In this document: positions 20,601 to 33,799 of the stretch, piece after piece
Position numbering within the stretch: position 1 is the first letter of the stretch
Layout: every line of letters starts with the position of its first letter
Source: Euphorbia lathyris
Taxonomy: Eukaryota; Streptophyta; Magnoliopsida; Malpighiales; Euphorbiaceae
Length of the DNA stretch: 64,000 bases
Assembly: GCF_963576675.1 (NCBI RefSeq)
Contig: NC_088911.1
Span: forward strand, 85,279,256-85,343,255
Reading direction: 5' to 3'
Notes under the pieces: model-generated
Database searches by the model: none
The model's input: only the letters and a program-made list of their open reading frames with translations
What the model was told of the DNA's origin: nothing
Made by a program: the position numbers and the translations under genes

Positions 20601-23600
20601 GTACAAAAAATTAGGTTTTTATGCCACACATGTTTCAGTTCCAATGCTTTAATATCATTATTTCAGGTTTGTATATGGGAAGCCAGATGTCCCAAAAGCT
20701 TCTCCAGAAGTTGCATCTGAAGCAAACTCCGAGCTTGCAGAATTGCAGAAGAATGGGGACTGGGATGCAGCTGTAGAGTTAGTGGTCAAAGCTGGGAATC
20801 CAAGAGCTCAGTTTATAGCTGCCAATGATTGGTATCGTTTACGACGCAGCCTTGAGATAATCAAGGTTAATTTGTAACATTCTGCAGCCATAGTAGTGAA
20901 CACTAAAATCTTCATCTTCACCCACTCAGATAGGACACTATAAATACATCAAATAAGTTATTTGGGCTTTTCTATTTAATATCTATTCTTTACCTAGAAT
21001 TCTCATGCTACATTATGTCTCTGTTATCCCTAGGGGTCATTAATTTATTGCCTTAATGTTGCTATTTCTTCCTTTTTTTTTTTTTTTTGAAGCATCGAGT
21101 TAAGCATTGCTTATTCCAACATATTTGAACGTGTATGTCTGTGTATGTGTGTGTTGTGTGCATATATCCAAATTCACATCGTTCATTTACATTTCTTTGG
21201 CATGGGACATGGCAGGCTAGTGGATCTCCTCCTTCTGCTTTTCAAGTTCCATATGACTCTTTCAAGGATCAAGTTGGCACAAGCTTAACGGAGAGGTCCC
21301 CCGATGTGAATCCCCCCGGTGATTTATCTGAGCAAGTAAAACCAAAAGATTTGGACTATAACTTCATTTGTTTTTTCCTCTCAACTCCTAGGCTTGATCT
21401 GTATAGATCAATTGATTACCGATGTGAAGACATGCTTTCAGGTAAGTTCTATCATTAGTCATTGTTGCGAAATTGCTTTCCTCTCAAAGAATTCTTAAAT
21501 TCTTCAAAGTACATTATTTAATATATTTTGACAAGGCAATCATCGTTACGTAACTTTTTAAGCTTCTGGATTACACTATATATTCCTGGAAGGCTAACTC
21601 TTTGGGTGTAGACGAAAGGTGCAGGCGTTAATTTCTGGCACAAAAAGCATATAATGCATACCAGTTGTTGTATTGTATATCAGATGATGATGTTTTTCTA
21701 GGAACTCTCTTTTCTCAGGTTTATATACCACATGATGATGTTTTTCTAGGAACTCTCTTTTCTCAGGTTTATATACCACTGTGTAAATTTACCTGTGCAT
21801 CAACATTAGTGGCCATGAATTTTCCTGAGTAGCTTGAATTTAAGTGCTATTTTAAGTGGGGCCTAACATGTCATGCACTTCTAGTGTTATTCATATGTGT
21901 GAATGTATTCTATTTTTAGTGGGAATAAACTTTTAAATATTTGTGCTTTGGAATAGATGCTGCTTCTTTTTACCTCCTATTTCGTTGAAGTTTAATTCTT
22001 GTAATTGTTTTTTTCTATTTCTGTAGCAAAGAATTATGAATAGCAAGAGAGATGATAACATTTTTTTTGATGATATATTACTGTTCAATTTTGACCTTAA
22101 GGTGGTATATATTAACCTTAATATCATCTTACGTATAATGGCTTTTGGTTCCTCTTTTGTTTCTCTATTATTTATGAGTTGTATTTTTCATGGTTCAGTC
22201 CTGAGAGAATATTCATTTTCTTTTCACCTGTAGGAACTGATGGAATTTTGTCCGAGGCCAAATGGCTTCTTGATATGGGTCTTCTACCAAATTCAAACTC
22301 CGCAACTCGTGCAATTGGTTATAGACAAGTATGTCATCAACTGGTCCATTAGTTATAAATTATAATTGTATTTATGCTGAATAAATTCATATGTACTTAT
22401 GCTGTAAAATTTCATTTTATGATAAGGACTCAAGACCCGAGTATACTGTTTCGAGGTTTCTTGGTAGAGATTTGTATTAACACGTGGTTTCTTACATCAG
22501 TTCTCTTCTCCTTGATGTCACTCTTTCATTCTTTTAAAATATAATTGTAGCTGATAAGAATTTGGATGGATTTGTCTGTGTTTGAGAGAGACTGTATTGT
22601 TTGCTCACTCAGCACATAGTCAGCAGTGCCCTTCTTATCAGTGATGCTTGTCATAATTTTTCCTTTGATGTATCTTTTCTGTTTACCCTTCTTCTCTAAC
22701 ATCCCTTTCCCCCTCTGCTCATAAGTGATCTTATAACAATAACAATGCTAATGTTATTCACTATTCACTAATTTTCAGGCCATGGAGTATCTTCTACAGT
22801 GTAGGCAACAAGGGGGTAGGACTTCTCCTGGAGAACTTTATGCTTTTCTGTCTGAATTTCAGAAATCATCCAGGTACTGTTTACCTACTTCACTGATAGA
22901 TTATAATATTTCTTGAGGCAAAATGGGCAAGCTGATTTTGCTTTGTAAGTATGCTCTGTGTCCTCCGACCAGGGGATTAGTTAATCGACATATAATACAG
23001 AAGTACTTAAGAATAGAAACTTCATGAGTAATAACGAGAAGTCTTTGTGGTATTAAATGCATTTCTATAATTGCACCCTATAAGGTCCATAAGGTCCTAC
23101 TTTTGTGTCCACTTTATTTAAGCAGTATGTGATATGCTCTTAGGGCCGAAACGGGCTCACATCAACATCATGTGCTTCTAACATATACCCTACCCCTTTC
23201 TCCCTCTTGCAAAGGAGAATAAAGTAGAAAATGAAGCAGTTAGTGTCTGATACTTTGGATATATGGTGCTTTCATATGACAAAGTTTCTCCCTTTTCATT
23301 TGGTCCAGAAACTTCGCGAAGAGGCAAATGACGTGGTTTCGTAATGAGCATATCTATAATTGGCTCAATGCTTCTAAACCCCTGGTACGTTAAACTGCGT
23401 TGGGTGCCATGATTGTGACTGACAAAACTACAGCTGAAACTTAATATGACTTTTTCAAAGATAATTGGAGTTTGTCCAATTCAAACCAAATATTGACTTG
23501 TTCATTGAAAATTATGGAAGATTCAAGAATATTGATGCTCTTTGGTTCTATTGATGTTCTTTTGCATTGCAGGATATGGTTCTTGACTTTATTTATGATG

Positions 23601-23725
23601 CATATCATGACGAAACCGGGTCTTTGGTTATTCCTGATTCACTTAGGATGAAGAAAGATTCTGACCACCGAGAAGTCCGTCTGCTTAACGCTTACCGCCC
23701 GCAAAATAGGTATGAAGTAAGGTAA
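17631..23725 (+). CDS. IPT9: tRNA dimethylallyltransferase, IPT9 type, ten exons
   Basis: Transfers a dimethylallyl group to A37 of tRNAs reading UNN codons; turnover of such tRNAs supplies cis-zeatin cytokinins. Exons: 17631-17873, 18967-19020, 19431-19473, 19617-19725, 20667-20865, 21216-21441, 22234-22328, 22779-22873, 23309-23384, 23573-23725; GT-AG, in phase, 430 aa. Motifs: P-loop GPTGAGKT (53-60), [46 protein letters not shown], the tRNA-binding helix region [12 protein letters not shown], and [14 protein letters not shown]. It lacks the C-terminal zinc finger of the eukaryotic-type IPT2, which points to the prokaryote-like IPT9 class. The first 45 residues are Arg/Leu/Ser-rich and may be a targeting peptide. 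The last exon could also splice at 23709 (aatag/gtatgaa), changing the last few residues. Confidence 0.93.
18361..18480. repeat. ACGTGGCA/CATGTTGA repeats in IPT9 intron 1
   Basis: The motif acgtggcatgttga occurs at about 18362 and 18451, with variants (gtcatgttgatttga, and the reversed tgccacgttgact) between and after. It looks like the remnant of a decayed inverted-repeat element within the intron. Confidence 0.45.
21686..21779 (+). repeat. 48-bp tandem duplication in IPT9 intron 6
   Basis: The unit starting gatgatgtttttctaggaac occurs twice, at 21686 and 21734, essentially identical. It contains ag-acceptor-like sequence (tttttctag, tctcag), so it duplicates possible splice acceptor or branch sequences without touching an exon. 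Confidence 0.9.
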
Positions 23726-25473
23726 ACTGAAGACTGCAGTGCAGGGCTATCTTTTTGTTACAAGTAGCTAATGGAACCTGTTTTGATTGTGAAGGAATTT
23801 TGTCAGCCGTGCTGACTGTTCTGATATCCTAGATTGGATAAGAACACAGACTGAAGTAATGAGTAGTGTCAGTTAACTTGGAGGATCTTTTACCATTCGA
23901 AATTAAAGATTGCCATCGAGGAGCTTCACTATGTTGGTTGCGGAACAGACTTAAACAAAATGAGAATGTGCAGATTGTTTGCCCTTGCATCCAAATGAAA
24001 TGGTCTTTGAATGGTACTTGCAGATTTTACTGTTGTACATCACTTTTCATTCTCGTCCACAGTCGCGAGCCGTGTGTCGATGCCATACAGGGAGCCTTAA
24101 GTTTGTATCCATAGCGCACATGTTAGTTTACCATTGTAACTAATTATTTATTTCCTTTTGGAAGCAAACAAGAAGTAAAATAATCCCCCCATGTACTACT
24201 AATTGATTGGTTTAGTTTTTTTAGGAGAGGGAGAAATTCATATAATATAATGTACTTGGTGTGAAAACAGTCCAAGTTGGGTAAAAGAAATGAGATGGAT
24301 CTGTTCTTTGAAAATATGACATGCATGTTAACATGGCTTGGCAACCATATATACAAGTGAAAATGGTTTAATAGTCGCAATGTTGTATTTATTTCTTTGA
24401 TAATACTAAGGATCACAGTTCAGTTGGTATATTTCTGAAATCAAAGTGAGAAATTGTTGGTATTAAGATCATGAAGTTTTGAGGAAAAAACATCTTTTTT
24501 CCATATCCTTTGAAATGGAAATGATGGAATGCTCAAGCTCTGTAATCATATCTTTTTATTAAAATGTTAAATGACATGAAAGAACATGAACATTTATAAT
24601 CATTATAAACTTTAAAGGATATAAAGCATGAAACTGTACATAAAAATGTTAAGTAGCGTGTTATCGAGTTTGTCGGCCATTTTGATATTTCTCCTTTCCC
24701 AAGCGTATTTGATTTACCGAACCCGTACAGATTTCTACAAGGAATCTTTATAACATTTTTGGACTTAGTACAAGTGGCGACTCCTTTCTCGATATTTGTT
24801 CCATCGAACTTATCAAATGTTCCAATTGAACCTGAGCTCCAACATCATCGTGGTGCCATTTGAGATTTCCCATTGAACTTTTTTCCATGAGATAGACTAG
24901 CTTGACACTCATCATGATTTTTCGCCGAGATCCAATATCTCCTTCAAGCGCCTCCTCAATTCCTTAAGTTAGAGAGACACCATACAATATGGAACTGCCG
25001 AAGGTGGCGACTTTTTAAGCACCACCTCAATTTTGTGATCCATCTCTATCTTCTAAATCATATAAATATAATGGAGCAACATCTAAGATGTCATCGTCAA
25101 CCTACACAATTGAAGAATCTACTTTTCTTCTAAAAGTTGTAGAGATAAGATCAACATGACTTATTTTGATAGGTATGTAAAAAAATAATCTTATCACCTT
25201 ACCTTTTTAACATGGAAAGAAATGAGATGTCTTTATTATTGTACCTAACTGGATAACACGACTACAGACATAAACTATCTGTGTGCTTTAATTATTTTGA
25301 TATTTTTACATTTAAGCTATAAAACAACACTAAAGGCACCAAATTTTTTTTTTTTTGTATAAATACTCCTTAGCTCTTCATATCTTTGAGGAGAAATAGG
25401 AAGCATAAAATAAACTTATGTGGTATCATATACTACAATCTCTTGAACTCGTTAACCTTACTTCAATTCTACA
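23726..25473. other. IPT9 3' region and intergenic DNA
   Basis: The first few hundred bases are the 3' UTR side of IPT9. From about 24650 on, phrases such as acaagtggcgactcctt and catcatcgtggtgccattt resemble the leader region that follows the LTR in some Ty3/gypsy elements, so this may be decayed retroelement DNA. No gene is recognised, and the 82-codon frame at 23866 has no known family pattern. Confidence 0.4.
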
Positions 25474-26855
25474 ATGGTTTGGAGAGAAGGAGTACATAAT
25501 GTAAGACATGTAGAAGAATACCAAAGGACGTTGCAGGGAATAAGGATCATCAACATCATCAAGCCTGATCAAGTTATCCCAGAAAGTGACTCAAATCTAG
25601 TAGTCAATCAGCTGATAAACAGTTATGAGGCTAAGGAACAAATCATGAAGCAGTACCTTTCGATGGTTAAAGAGCTCTCCGCTCTAGGAAAGTAAGAAGG
25701 TCACAGCCTGGAAGTACGAAGGATTCCTCAAGAGGAGAACTTCGAAGCCGACAGGCTGGCTAAGGCAACATCAATAATATAGGGCTTAAAAAACTTCCTC
25801 CACCGGATAAAGGAGAGAATCCAACCCAACATCAACAAAATTGAAGTCATGGTTATTGACATAACTAATGGGCGATTCTACCTTTGTACTAATATCTCTT
25901 CCCTATTATATTATCGGAAGACCGAAATGAGAGAATAAAGGTGATCTGGAAGTCGTGCCAATGTGCCATCATCGAGGAAGCCTATGTCGCCAATCCTTTA
26001 GCCACCACTGGCTAAAATACATAGGCTTCACCGAAGTAAGCTATATACTCCACGAGATCCACAAAGGGATGCGTGGAGCCCATGGGGGCAGTGATGCCTT
26101 AGTAAGGAAGGCCAAGCTACAGGGATTCTATTGGCCCCAAATGGTCAAAGACACGACCAACTTTGTAAAGAAATGTGTGCGCTGCTAAAGCTACACATCA
26201 GTGAATAAGTCCCAAGCCTTAGTCATGAAGGTAATCTAACCAGGTTGGTCGTTCTCCATATGGGAGGTTGACATAATGGAAGCCTTACCCGAAGTATCTC
26301 ACCAAAGAAAATATCGTATTGTCGTAGTAAACCACCTCACAAAGTGGGTAGAAGAAGAGTCAGCTTCCAACATTACTTCAACTCAGATTATCAACTTTGT
26401 CAATAGGAAAATCCTAAGCAAGTTCGGCATCCCTCACACCATAATTACGGACAACGCGAAACAGTTCTAATGTACGTGTTTCATAACATATTGCAAAAAT
26501 CTATAGACCAAACTTTGTTTCATAACATATTGCATAAATAGAACCATCATACAAGGCCTCAAAAAAGGCTGGAAAAACTTGACTCTGATGGCTTCAATAG
26601 CTACCCATTGTCTTATGGGCCTACAAGACAATACCTTGAACAACTATGGGTGAAACTACCCTCTCACTCACATAAAGGGTTGAAGCCTTCATCCCAGTTG
26701 GTATAGGAGCGAAAGATCAATATTAGGCATTAGTTGGATCTCCTCGAAAAAAGGAGAGAAAGATCCCTCATACACATGAAATCATACATGCAAAGCATCA
26801 AGTCCTTCCATGATAAGAAAGTCAGGTCATGACAATTCTTCTTAGGTGACCTTGT
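25474..26855 (+). pseudogene. Ty3/gypsy relic: RNase H and integrase part
   Basis: Translation with stops and frameshifts shows the end of RNase H (ESDSNLVVNQLINSYEAKE, then IPQEENFEADRLAKATS). The integrase zinc finger follows (LHEIHKGMRGAHGGSDALVR, FYWPQMVKDTTNFVKKCVRC), then the catalytic core (YRIVVVNHLTKWVEEES, FGIPHTIITDNAKQF). It ends with FFLGDLV, where an LTR-like insert follows. This matches the Tat/Ogre-like gypsy lineage order. The 5' part (gag, protease, RT) is missing to the left of 25474. Confidence 0.85.
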
Positions 26856-28350
26856 TGTTGAGAGATTTCCGCAAGTGCACGGTTTCTCTTGTAGTAATAA
26901 AAAGATATCGAACCCACAGGGAACGCTTTTAACGAAAACTTATTTTAATTCTGTTTAATTCACAACTTTAGGTTTAACTTTAGAAAATCATTTAATTGAA
27001 TTGGATTGAATTGAATTTGATTAATCAGAATCAGATGAGAAATATATGTTAGAAATTTAGAAAACAATTCTGTCTGAGATTTGATCACGAGACAGAAACT
27101 TTAGTGTTTAAAATAAGAAAAGTGTAAAACTCAATCGCATTAAGCAAAGAAAACAACTTTAACTTTGGAAAGATTATGGGCATGTAATAAATCATAAATT
27201 CGTTCAATTAACAGGCTTTGAACCGTAGAAATCTCTCTGGATCATATCTTCCGTAAACACTAATTCTTTATTTCCGATAAGCCGACCTAACGATCATATC
27301 TTCCGTAAACACTAATTCTTTCAAGTGTTCAACTAAGTTTCCTTGTAATTACATGAAATTTAATACATTTTAATGAAAACACCAGAACCTTACTTCGAAG
27401 GTAACATCAAAGTAAAAACAGAAATATTTATTGAATTACGTAAACGTTTTATTATAGAATTGTGAATCTTCACAAGTTAACAGAGAAAAATAAACATGGA
27501 TAGCATTCTAACTAATTTGAGTTCCGGGTTGTCAATCCTTTCCTCAAACTTTGTGGAGTTTGTCAGACTGGGGTCGCTTCAGCCGTTAGTTCTTCACGTT
27601 GAATCTTCAGAATAGAGATGGTTCGTTCTACTACCAGAATGAAAACTCGTCTTCGAACAATTCTTAATCTAAACTTAATCGCTACTATGTTTGCAATAAT
27701 CTAAGAACAATCTTGTGTACAACAAGTTTGCTTTACAAAATCGAAATCTAACTCTGAATCACTTCTGAATCAGAATTTCTACATAAATTCTGCTCTCTAA
27801 ATCTTAATTAATCTAACTCAACATTGAACTCTGAAATCAACTCTCTATTTATAGATGTTGAAGAGTTGTGTTTGAAGGGTCGTGTCCGCTGTGAAGAGAC
27901 GTTTCTATCCACTCGAACAGATGCGTTTCTTGGAATTTCGACATGTGAAATCAATGCTGGATTGTACCGAGATTCTGGAATCTTAGTCGCGATATGGGGA
28001 GTAAAAATTTCCTCAGAACGGACTTCGTCTCCGTGTATGAAAACAACGTGTCGCGACCGAGATATGGGAATCTCAGTCGCGACACAGGATGTTCCTCTCG
28101 ATCTTGTCTCGTTCTCGTCTCCTCGTATCGGTGCGCTGATTTTCTCGTACTTTTGGCTCGTAACTTAGGGTTTTTCCTTCGTTTTTGATCCGTTTTAGCT
28201 CCTATTTGGATTTTACCAAATATTTAAGTACCTTGCATCAAAGAAACATATTCAGACGTAAAAGTACTCTAAATAAATATAATTAGCACGATTTCATGAC
28301 AAAACTGACGTGAATATTACTGATATTTTAGGTATATTTTGGGCTTAACA
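26856..28350. mobile_element. Solo-LTR-like element nested in the gypsy relic
   Basis: Begins TGTTGAG and ends CTTAACA, with short inverted TG..CA termini, and is flanked by cttgt (26851-26855) and cttgc (28351-28355), a 5-bp target duplication with one change. Removing it rejoins the gypsy frame as GDLVMRSTE, which is what the gypsy family has there. Inside is a 31-bp direct repeat (catatcttccgtaaacacta at about 27245 and 27296) and a small palindrome around 28048-28083 (gtcgcgaccgagat / atctcagtcgcgac). No coding sequence. Confidence 0.75.
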
Positions 28351-28429
28351 CTTGCAATGCGCAGCACTGAAACATCACAATCCAAAAAAGGCGAGGGAAA
28401 ACTGAGAGCCTACACTACAAGAAAATAAC

Positions 28430-28880
28430 AGTTTACCTACGGCAAAATGTCGTTGGTAATCATAAGATTTTCGTCGGTAATATAAGTTACCGACGACATA
28501 CAAACGAAACTAATGTCGTAGTCAGATTGCTTGTTGGGAAAATGGTTACCGACGACAAAATCATTATCGTTGGCATTAGCGACAACATGATTGTTGGTAA
28601 GTTGTAAGTATACAACCATAAGAATTAATCGGGGTCGTTATTGGACACGACATATGTCGTTGTTAAGTCGTCGTTAATAGATCTGTCGTTGGTATGTTGT
28701 CGGTAATTTTCACATTGAATTTGGCATGAATTTAGAAACATGTGTTGTAGGGAAGTCGTTTGTATGTAGGTTCTAACTTGAATCGTATGGAAGTCGTTTG
28801 TAATACCACTGTTAAAATGTCGTCTGTAACATGTATCTTAAGTTGATAACCGTGTTATCGGTAAGTCGTTGCTAACATGT
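28430..28880. repeat. Left subterminal repeat cluster of the CACTA element
   Basis: Many direct and inverted copies of motifs like gtcgttggtaa, cgtcggtaat, gttaccgacgac and taagtcgtt. Such subterminal arrays are the usual transposase-binding sites of En/Spm elements; here the function is inferred. Confidence 0.8.
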
Positions 28881-29434
28881 ATTTCATATGCTATGTATAT
28901 ATATTATACATGATAAATCATCAAATTAAAATTTGTATACTATATTAATTTTTAAATAATTCTAGAACTAATAAATAATATGCCATGCAAGAAAATAATA
29001 AAAATAATATTTTAAATCATCAAACTAATATTCCAAAATCGCAATATAAACAATATTCCAAAATCACAATTCTAATGCAGCAAAAAGATAGACAACCAAG
29101 TTAGCAAGAAACAATAGGTCGTTCATTATTACAATTAATTTGTTCATCATTACAATTTTCTAACTGTTGGCATAACAGAGTTACTTCTACCTATAAACAT
29201 CCATATTTTTCATTGAAATCTTGAACTTGTTGCTCTTATTTGAGAAGTATATTCAGCAGACGGTGGAGGTGCAGAAGTATTGCCATTGTTATCACTATAT
29301 AAACAAGCTATTGATCCAATAATGAACTATCTACAGATGGTTGAAAAATTAAACATCAAACCAGAAAAGCAGAAAGATAAGCTTGGATACCAAAATATAA
29401 TTGCAAAAAAATTCAGCAACTTTTAGTAGAATTT

Positions 29435-29785
29435 AGGGATAGGGTGCGAAAATAGATAGATCTATGGTTTAATGGGAATTACCAATTTAGGCTACACGTA
29501 CAAAATAGCACCAATATATGCTTAACTTTAAAAAATAGTACCAATTTAGGTCTCGATAATGGAACGAGACACGTCATTGATATTACTCCGTTAAGTTCTA
29601 TCAATTATATGTGGAGGGAGAAATCAGAACTTAACGAAGTAATAGAAATGACGTGTCCAATCCGTTATCGAGGCCTAAATTGATATCTTTTTTGTAATGT
29701 TAAGCCTATATTGGTGCTATTTTGTACGTGACGCCTAAATTGATACTTTTCCAAAAACTATAGACCTATTTTGGTAACTTATCCC
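29435..29785. mobile_element. 351-bp MITE nested in the CACTA element
   Basis: The left end reads gggatagggtgcgaaaatag and the reverse complement of the right end reads gggataagttaccaaaatag. Inner arms also match: ttaacggagtaa-type and gacgtgtc motifs face each other, with ctcgataatggaac opposite gttatcgagg. It resembles the Mutator-like MITE family of 11408-12361. The flanking 9-mers do not match well. Confidence 0.65.
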
Positions 29786-30040
29786 TTAAAAATGTATGCA
29801 TTTATAAATGTGATGAATACCTCATATCTCGTCATAACTTATATTTCCACAAAATTTCAATTTATAAATGTGAGTTTTTTAGATTATAATACATTAATCA
29901 TCTTAATAAGAAACGTAGAGCAGAGATAGTTGAACCAGTAAAGCTATTTGAACATCTTTCTTCCTTTAAATTCAATAATAAAGATATTTGAACTAGTAAT
30001 AAAAAAAAATAAAAATATCTTAAAAAACAAACTTGAATTC

Positions 30041-30253
30041 TTACCAAAACTTGTGAGTCAGAAAGTCTGAAACCTGCTTGACAACTTCTTCTTCTTCTTC
30101 GATTTCTACAAGCAGTTGACAGAAAGTCTCAATATTGTGTGCAGTTGAGTATTTCTCTGTTCTCATTCTCTGATTCCATCTGTAGATATCGGACCAGGAA
30201 CCTTCGATAGCAACTCGAATCCTTTGCAATCAACGGACACCATATATGCATCC
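30041..30253 (-). other. Possible captured exon of unknown origin
   Basis: On the minus strand an acceptor-like ttgttcag at about 30261-30254 precedes an open stretch starting DAYMVSVDCKGFELL, which ends in a stop. Another frame stays open for 62 codons. The base composition is more gene-like than its surroundings, but I cannot name a family. It may be part of the same capture event as the TRB exons. Confidence 0.3.
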
Positions 30254-31289
30254 TGAACAATAGGTAAAACTTCAATAAAAATTAATGCTTCTGATAATAG
30301 ATAACCAACGAACATGTATACGAAGGCCTATGACAAAACGAATTATGTTCACTATGCTTCGATCTGAACTACCATCTTGACCTCGTTAGCAATTAAGGCT
30401 TTCTCATATAACTCAAGCTTAAGTTGACAAGTAAAACCCAATAGTGATCTAAATTGACAAGTAAAATCCAATAGTGATCGCGCAGCAAAGTTTAAGTTTA
30501 AGTTCACAAGTATAAAATCGTATCACTAGACACTAAAATTCTGTAAAACCATTATCTATTTTCTATTTTTATTCTTCCTTTCAAAGAAGGACTAACCACC
30601 CAATGATATATATCACAAGACTTGAAAATGGAGGAAACAAAAAGAAGAGTTTTGAGCCATATCTTGTGAAATCCAAGCCGGGGGAAAGCAATTGAAAACA
30701 AAATCAAAGCCAGTTATATAGAATTGAGCAAGAGGTGCAAAAGATTCAATAAGAGACTAGAAAGCACAAACAACAATTATAAAGAGCATCGAAGTTCCAA
30801 TTATCGTAAGAATCTCTATCTTAATAACCTAAAAACTCGATCAATCATTACCTCTATATTTCTTTGACAAATGGTGAACTGAAAAGAAAGAGTTTCACAC
30901 AAACATAAACAATAGGAGAAAAACATTTATTGAACAATATGTATAGAGGGTAAATAAGGTAAACCGAAATAAAATGGAAGCAAAAGTAAATCAAGATCCA
31001 ATAGTACTGTTATATATATGTTTTGGTGTGTGGTTTATGGTGAGATTCATAACATGTCACCAGAAAAAGACTTGTTCGAACTTGCACATTGATTTGCAGT
31101 TTATGTGAAATTTTCCTAAATTAAATTACCATAGGTGGTCTGTCTCTTAATGCGTCTTTGGTCCTGACACGGTCCATGCCCGATGATTGGTTTTGATCCC
31201 TCACTTCTAATGCCAAGTATTTGGTGAATCTGAGTTTTCATTTAGTTAGTTTCACATGACAGTATTTTATGCAATGCTGTCTGTCAGGA

Positions 31290-31480
31290 GCAGAGCCAGC
31301 CGAGCCCCGGCTACTGGCACTCTTGAGTACATGTGGTTTCGGCCCATTGTAGCCCCCTTAATATTAGTGTACATACACTCGATGTAGTATTATTTCAATA
31401 TTTTAAAACAATGAGACAGAGTAAGATGCATACTCTAATTCAAGATGTCTTGGGTTCAATTTCCCCAACCTTATTTTATT
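31290..31480. mobile_element. Decayed insert with gagccccggctactggcact motif
   Basis: The stretch caggagcagagccagccgag followed by gccccggctactggcactct, and later tgggttcaatttccccaacc, resembles a short TE fragment often seen in plant introns (a gcggagccag...gcccc type). Its limits are unclear. It lies between the TRB exon B and the possible exon at 30041. Confidence 0.35.
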
Positions 31481-31697
31481 TTAGAAATTTTTTATTTATT
31501 TGAACTTTATTTTTCAATAATTATAAAACTATATTACCATTATTGATTAATTTCATGATATCAAGAGAAACAGATTTTGCTTATGTTTTCTAATGTTCAA
31601 GCTCGACGTTTGACAGGCTTCCAGAAAGCAGAGTTTCCAGGCAAAGACAATCTTGATGAAAGAGCACTATGAACATAAACTTTTATAACTATCTTAC

Positions 31698-32414
31698 CTC
31701 GATGAAGTGAACAATAGCACTAACATCACATCCATTTCTGTCTTTGATTGTTGAAAGAGCTTCAAAAATCGTTGCATTATACCTGCTGTGCAGAACCATA
31801 TAATCAAATACCAATAAATAGGAAAAAGAAACAAGAAAAGTTCTTATGCGTTTTAAAGACTCCAAGGCTTAACAGATTTCGTCAGCAAATAACCATAAAT
31901 GACCCAATAACACTGACATTCGTATGGAAGTATCTTAAAAGAACTTTAACGAACTCGAAATACAATAATATAGTAAAACAATTTTTTGTTACAGTTTGAC
32001 CTTAGTTAAATCAAGTGATGTTACTGACCTAAATGCTATATTTTCATCCCTGACTAAGCGTGTAGGTGCAGAAATTAAGATGAACATAAAGGCTACATAT
32101 AATCAGTAAATTATTTTTTCTTTACTATCTAGTAAAAATCTACTAATATACAGGTCCACATATAAGTACCATGAAGGTTCCTAGAGTGACAACAGAAATA
32201 ACAGTATTGACAACCTTGGGGCATTGTTTCCATCCTGTGCATTATTTGACAGGTCATCCATAAGAACATCCACAGCATCAGCCAGAGCAGAATTTTGAAC
32301 ATTAGAGTTGGAGGATGGAGTAACTGTAACTTTCAGGGATTTGACTTTATTTGCCCCCCTAGATCTATCTCTAGATTGTCCAGCATTACTAACACCTAAA
32401 TTCCGCCATTTGTC
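31698..32414 (-). pseudogene. Captured TRB / Single-Myb-Histone gene fragment (two exons)
   Basis: Exon A (32414-32215, minus) begins right after acceptor cacag with DKWRNLGVSNAGQSRDRS, the end of the Myb repeat and linker of plant telomere-repeat-binding factors. Exon B (31782-31698, minus) gives RYNATIFEALSTIKDRNG, then CDVSAIVHFIE, the start of the H1/H5-like globular domain. The two join in phase (..NAPR-YNAT..) and both flanks have GT-AG sites, as in bona fide TRB genes. The main Myb helix exons and the rest of the globular domain were not found nearby, so this is a gene fragment inside the CACTA element, not a working copy. Confidence 0.8.
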
Positions 32415-33799
32415 CTGTGTATATAAAGAATGATGAGATGGAAGAACAAACATCATGTTTCCCATAACCAACCATAACAAAGAAAAATAGGCCATGTTAA
32501 CTCAAATCACGAGAAGCAAAAACACAAGAAAATTCACATGCTATCATTGAACCAACTTTGACGACAAAAATAGACAATAAAGAAAAAATGCTTATCAAAT
32601 AAAAACAAGACCAATAAAACAATAAAAGAGCGAAGAGAGAAGATAAGTTTCTTGCATTACCATGATTTCTTTGAATCAATAAAAGAACCAATTGTAGCAT
32701 TCAAAACTAACAAGGATCTTGGTATGACTGAGATGCATACACACAGTAAGAAGATCATTTCCATGTTTCAGTCGCTGGTCCTATAAAGATGGAGCAACTA
32801 GACTATAGAAAAGGGAAAGAATCCATCTTGCTTTGAGAAAATGAACCTAGTTAAATCTGATAAATGGAGAGTCTTATTGTACTTCTAATGCCAGAAACAC
32901 TACCAGCTAGCTTTTCTTGTGGTCTTCAATAAAACTCTTTGCATTGTTGTCGAACTTTGAATACTCGTTGCTTGTCTGAAACTGTAAGTGCATTACAACT
33001 ACAGCAATGAACTTACTTCAAATTGAGTCCTTGTTACTGCTGATTTGCTTTCATGTTTACAATAAAAAAGCCGGAAGTGAATTTAGCAATGAGGTTACAA
33101 GTACTAAAATCAGAACTAGTTAAAGCCCCGAATGACATTATAAAAGGGCTAGGGATTTTTTAAGAACTTTGGTTAGCATATTTTGCTGGGGAAAAGGTGC
33201 TCACAAGACTGATTATACATAGGTATTAAAAGTATTATCAGTTGAGTAGAAGGCACCAACAAAAGATTGAAGCAAGTAAAAACTAGACTCAACAAAGCAC
33301 AAACCAATAATTTCTAATAAGGTGAGTTTCAAATAATAGCAATCCAAAACCTCCAAAAGATAAGAGAACACCGTAAATTCCCATTTTCAACAAGTGAGGG
33401 AACCAATAATGGTCCATATATGTTAGTTTATTAAGCTCTAGTGCTAAATACAATTAAATCATGCCAAAGAATAAAGGATAAATTTACCACTACCCAGAGG
33501 CCAAACTTATTTATCTATGGCCTTCGTGTAAATAGCTCTTTCTACAATATATTCAATTTGTTTACCTAGACCTAACAAACCACGACAGATAAAACACCTA
33601 ACCAGTGCCTCCTATTAGGCAAACTAAATTCAGTAACATATATACAAAACAATTTGAGGTTTTTGTCTAAAGAACCTAGAATTACGCTCTGCTAGCTAGA
33701 AAAATTATAGAAAGAAAAAAAAGCAACATTAATTCTATGTTGAAAGAAAATGAAAAACAAAATGATCAATTCAACATGGGTAAGAAAAAGACCTGAATA

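Noticed and set aside
28430..28880. Regular short repeats resembling a CRISPR-like array
   Set aside because: Repeats are short, in both orientations and irregularly spaced, and they sit at a CACTA terminus. They are subterminal transposon motifs in a plant genome.
31440..31470. Possible tRNA T-loop (tgggttcaatttccccaacc)
   Set aside because: No acceptor stem or anticodon arm could be formed around it. It fits a TE fragment better.
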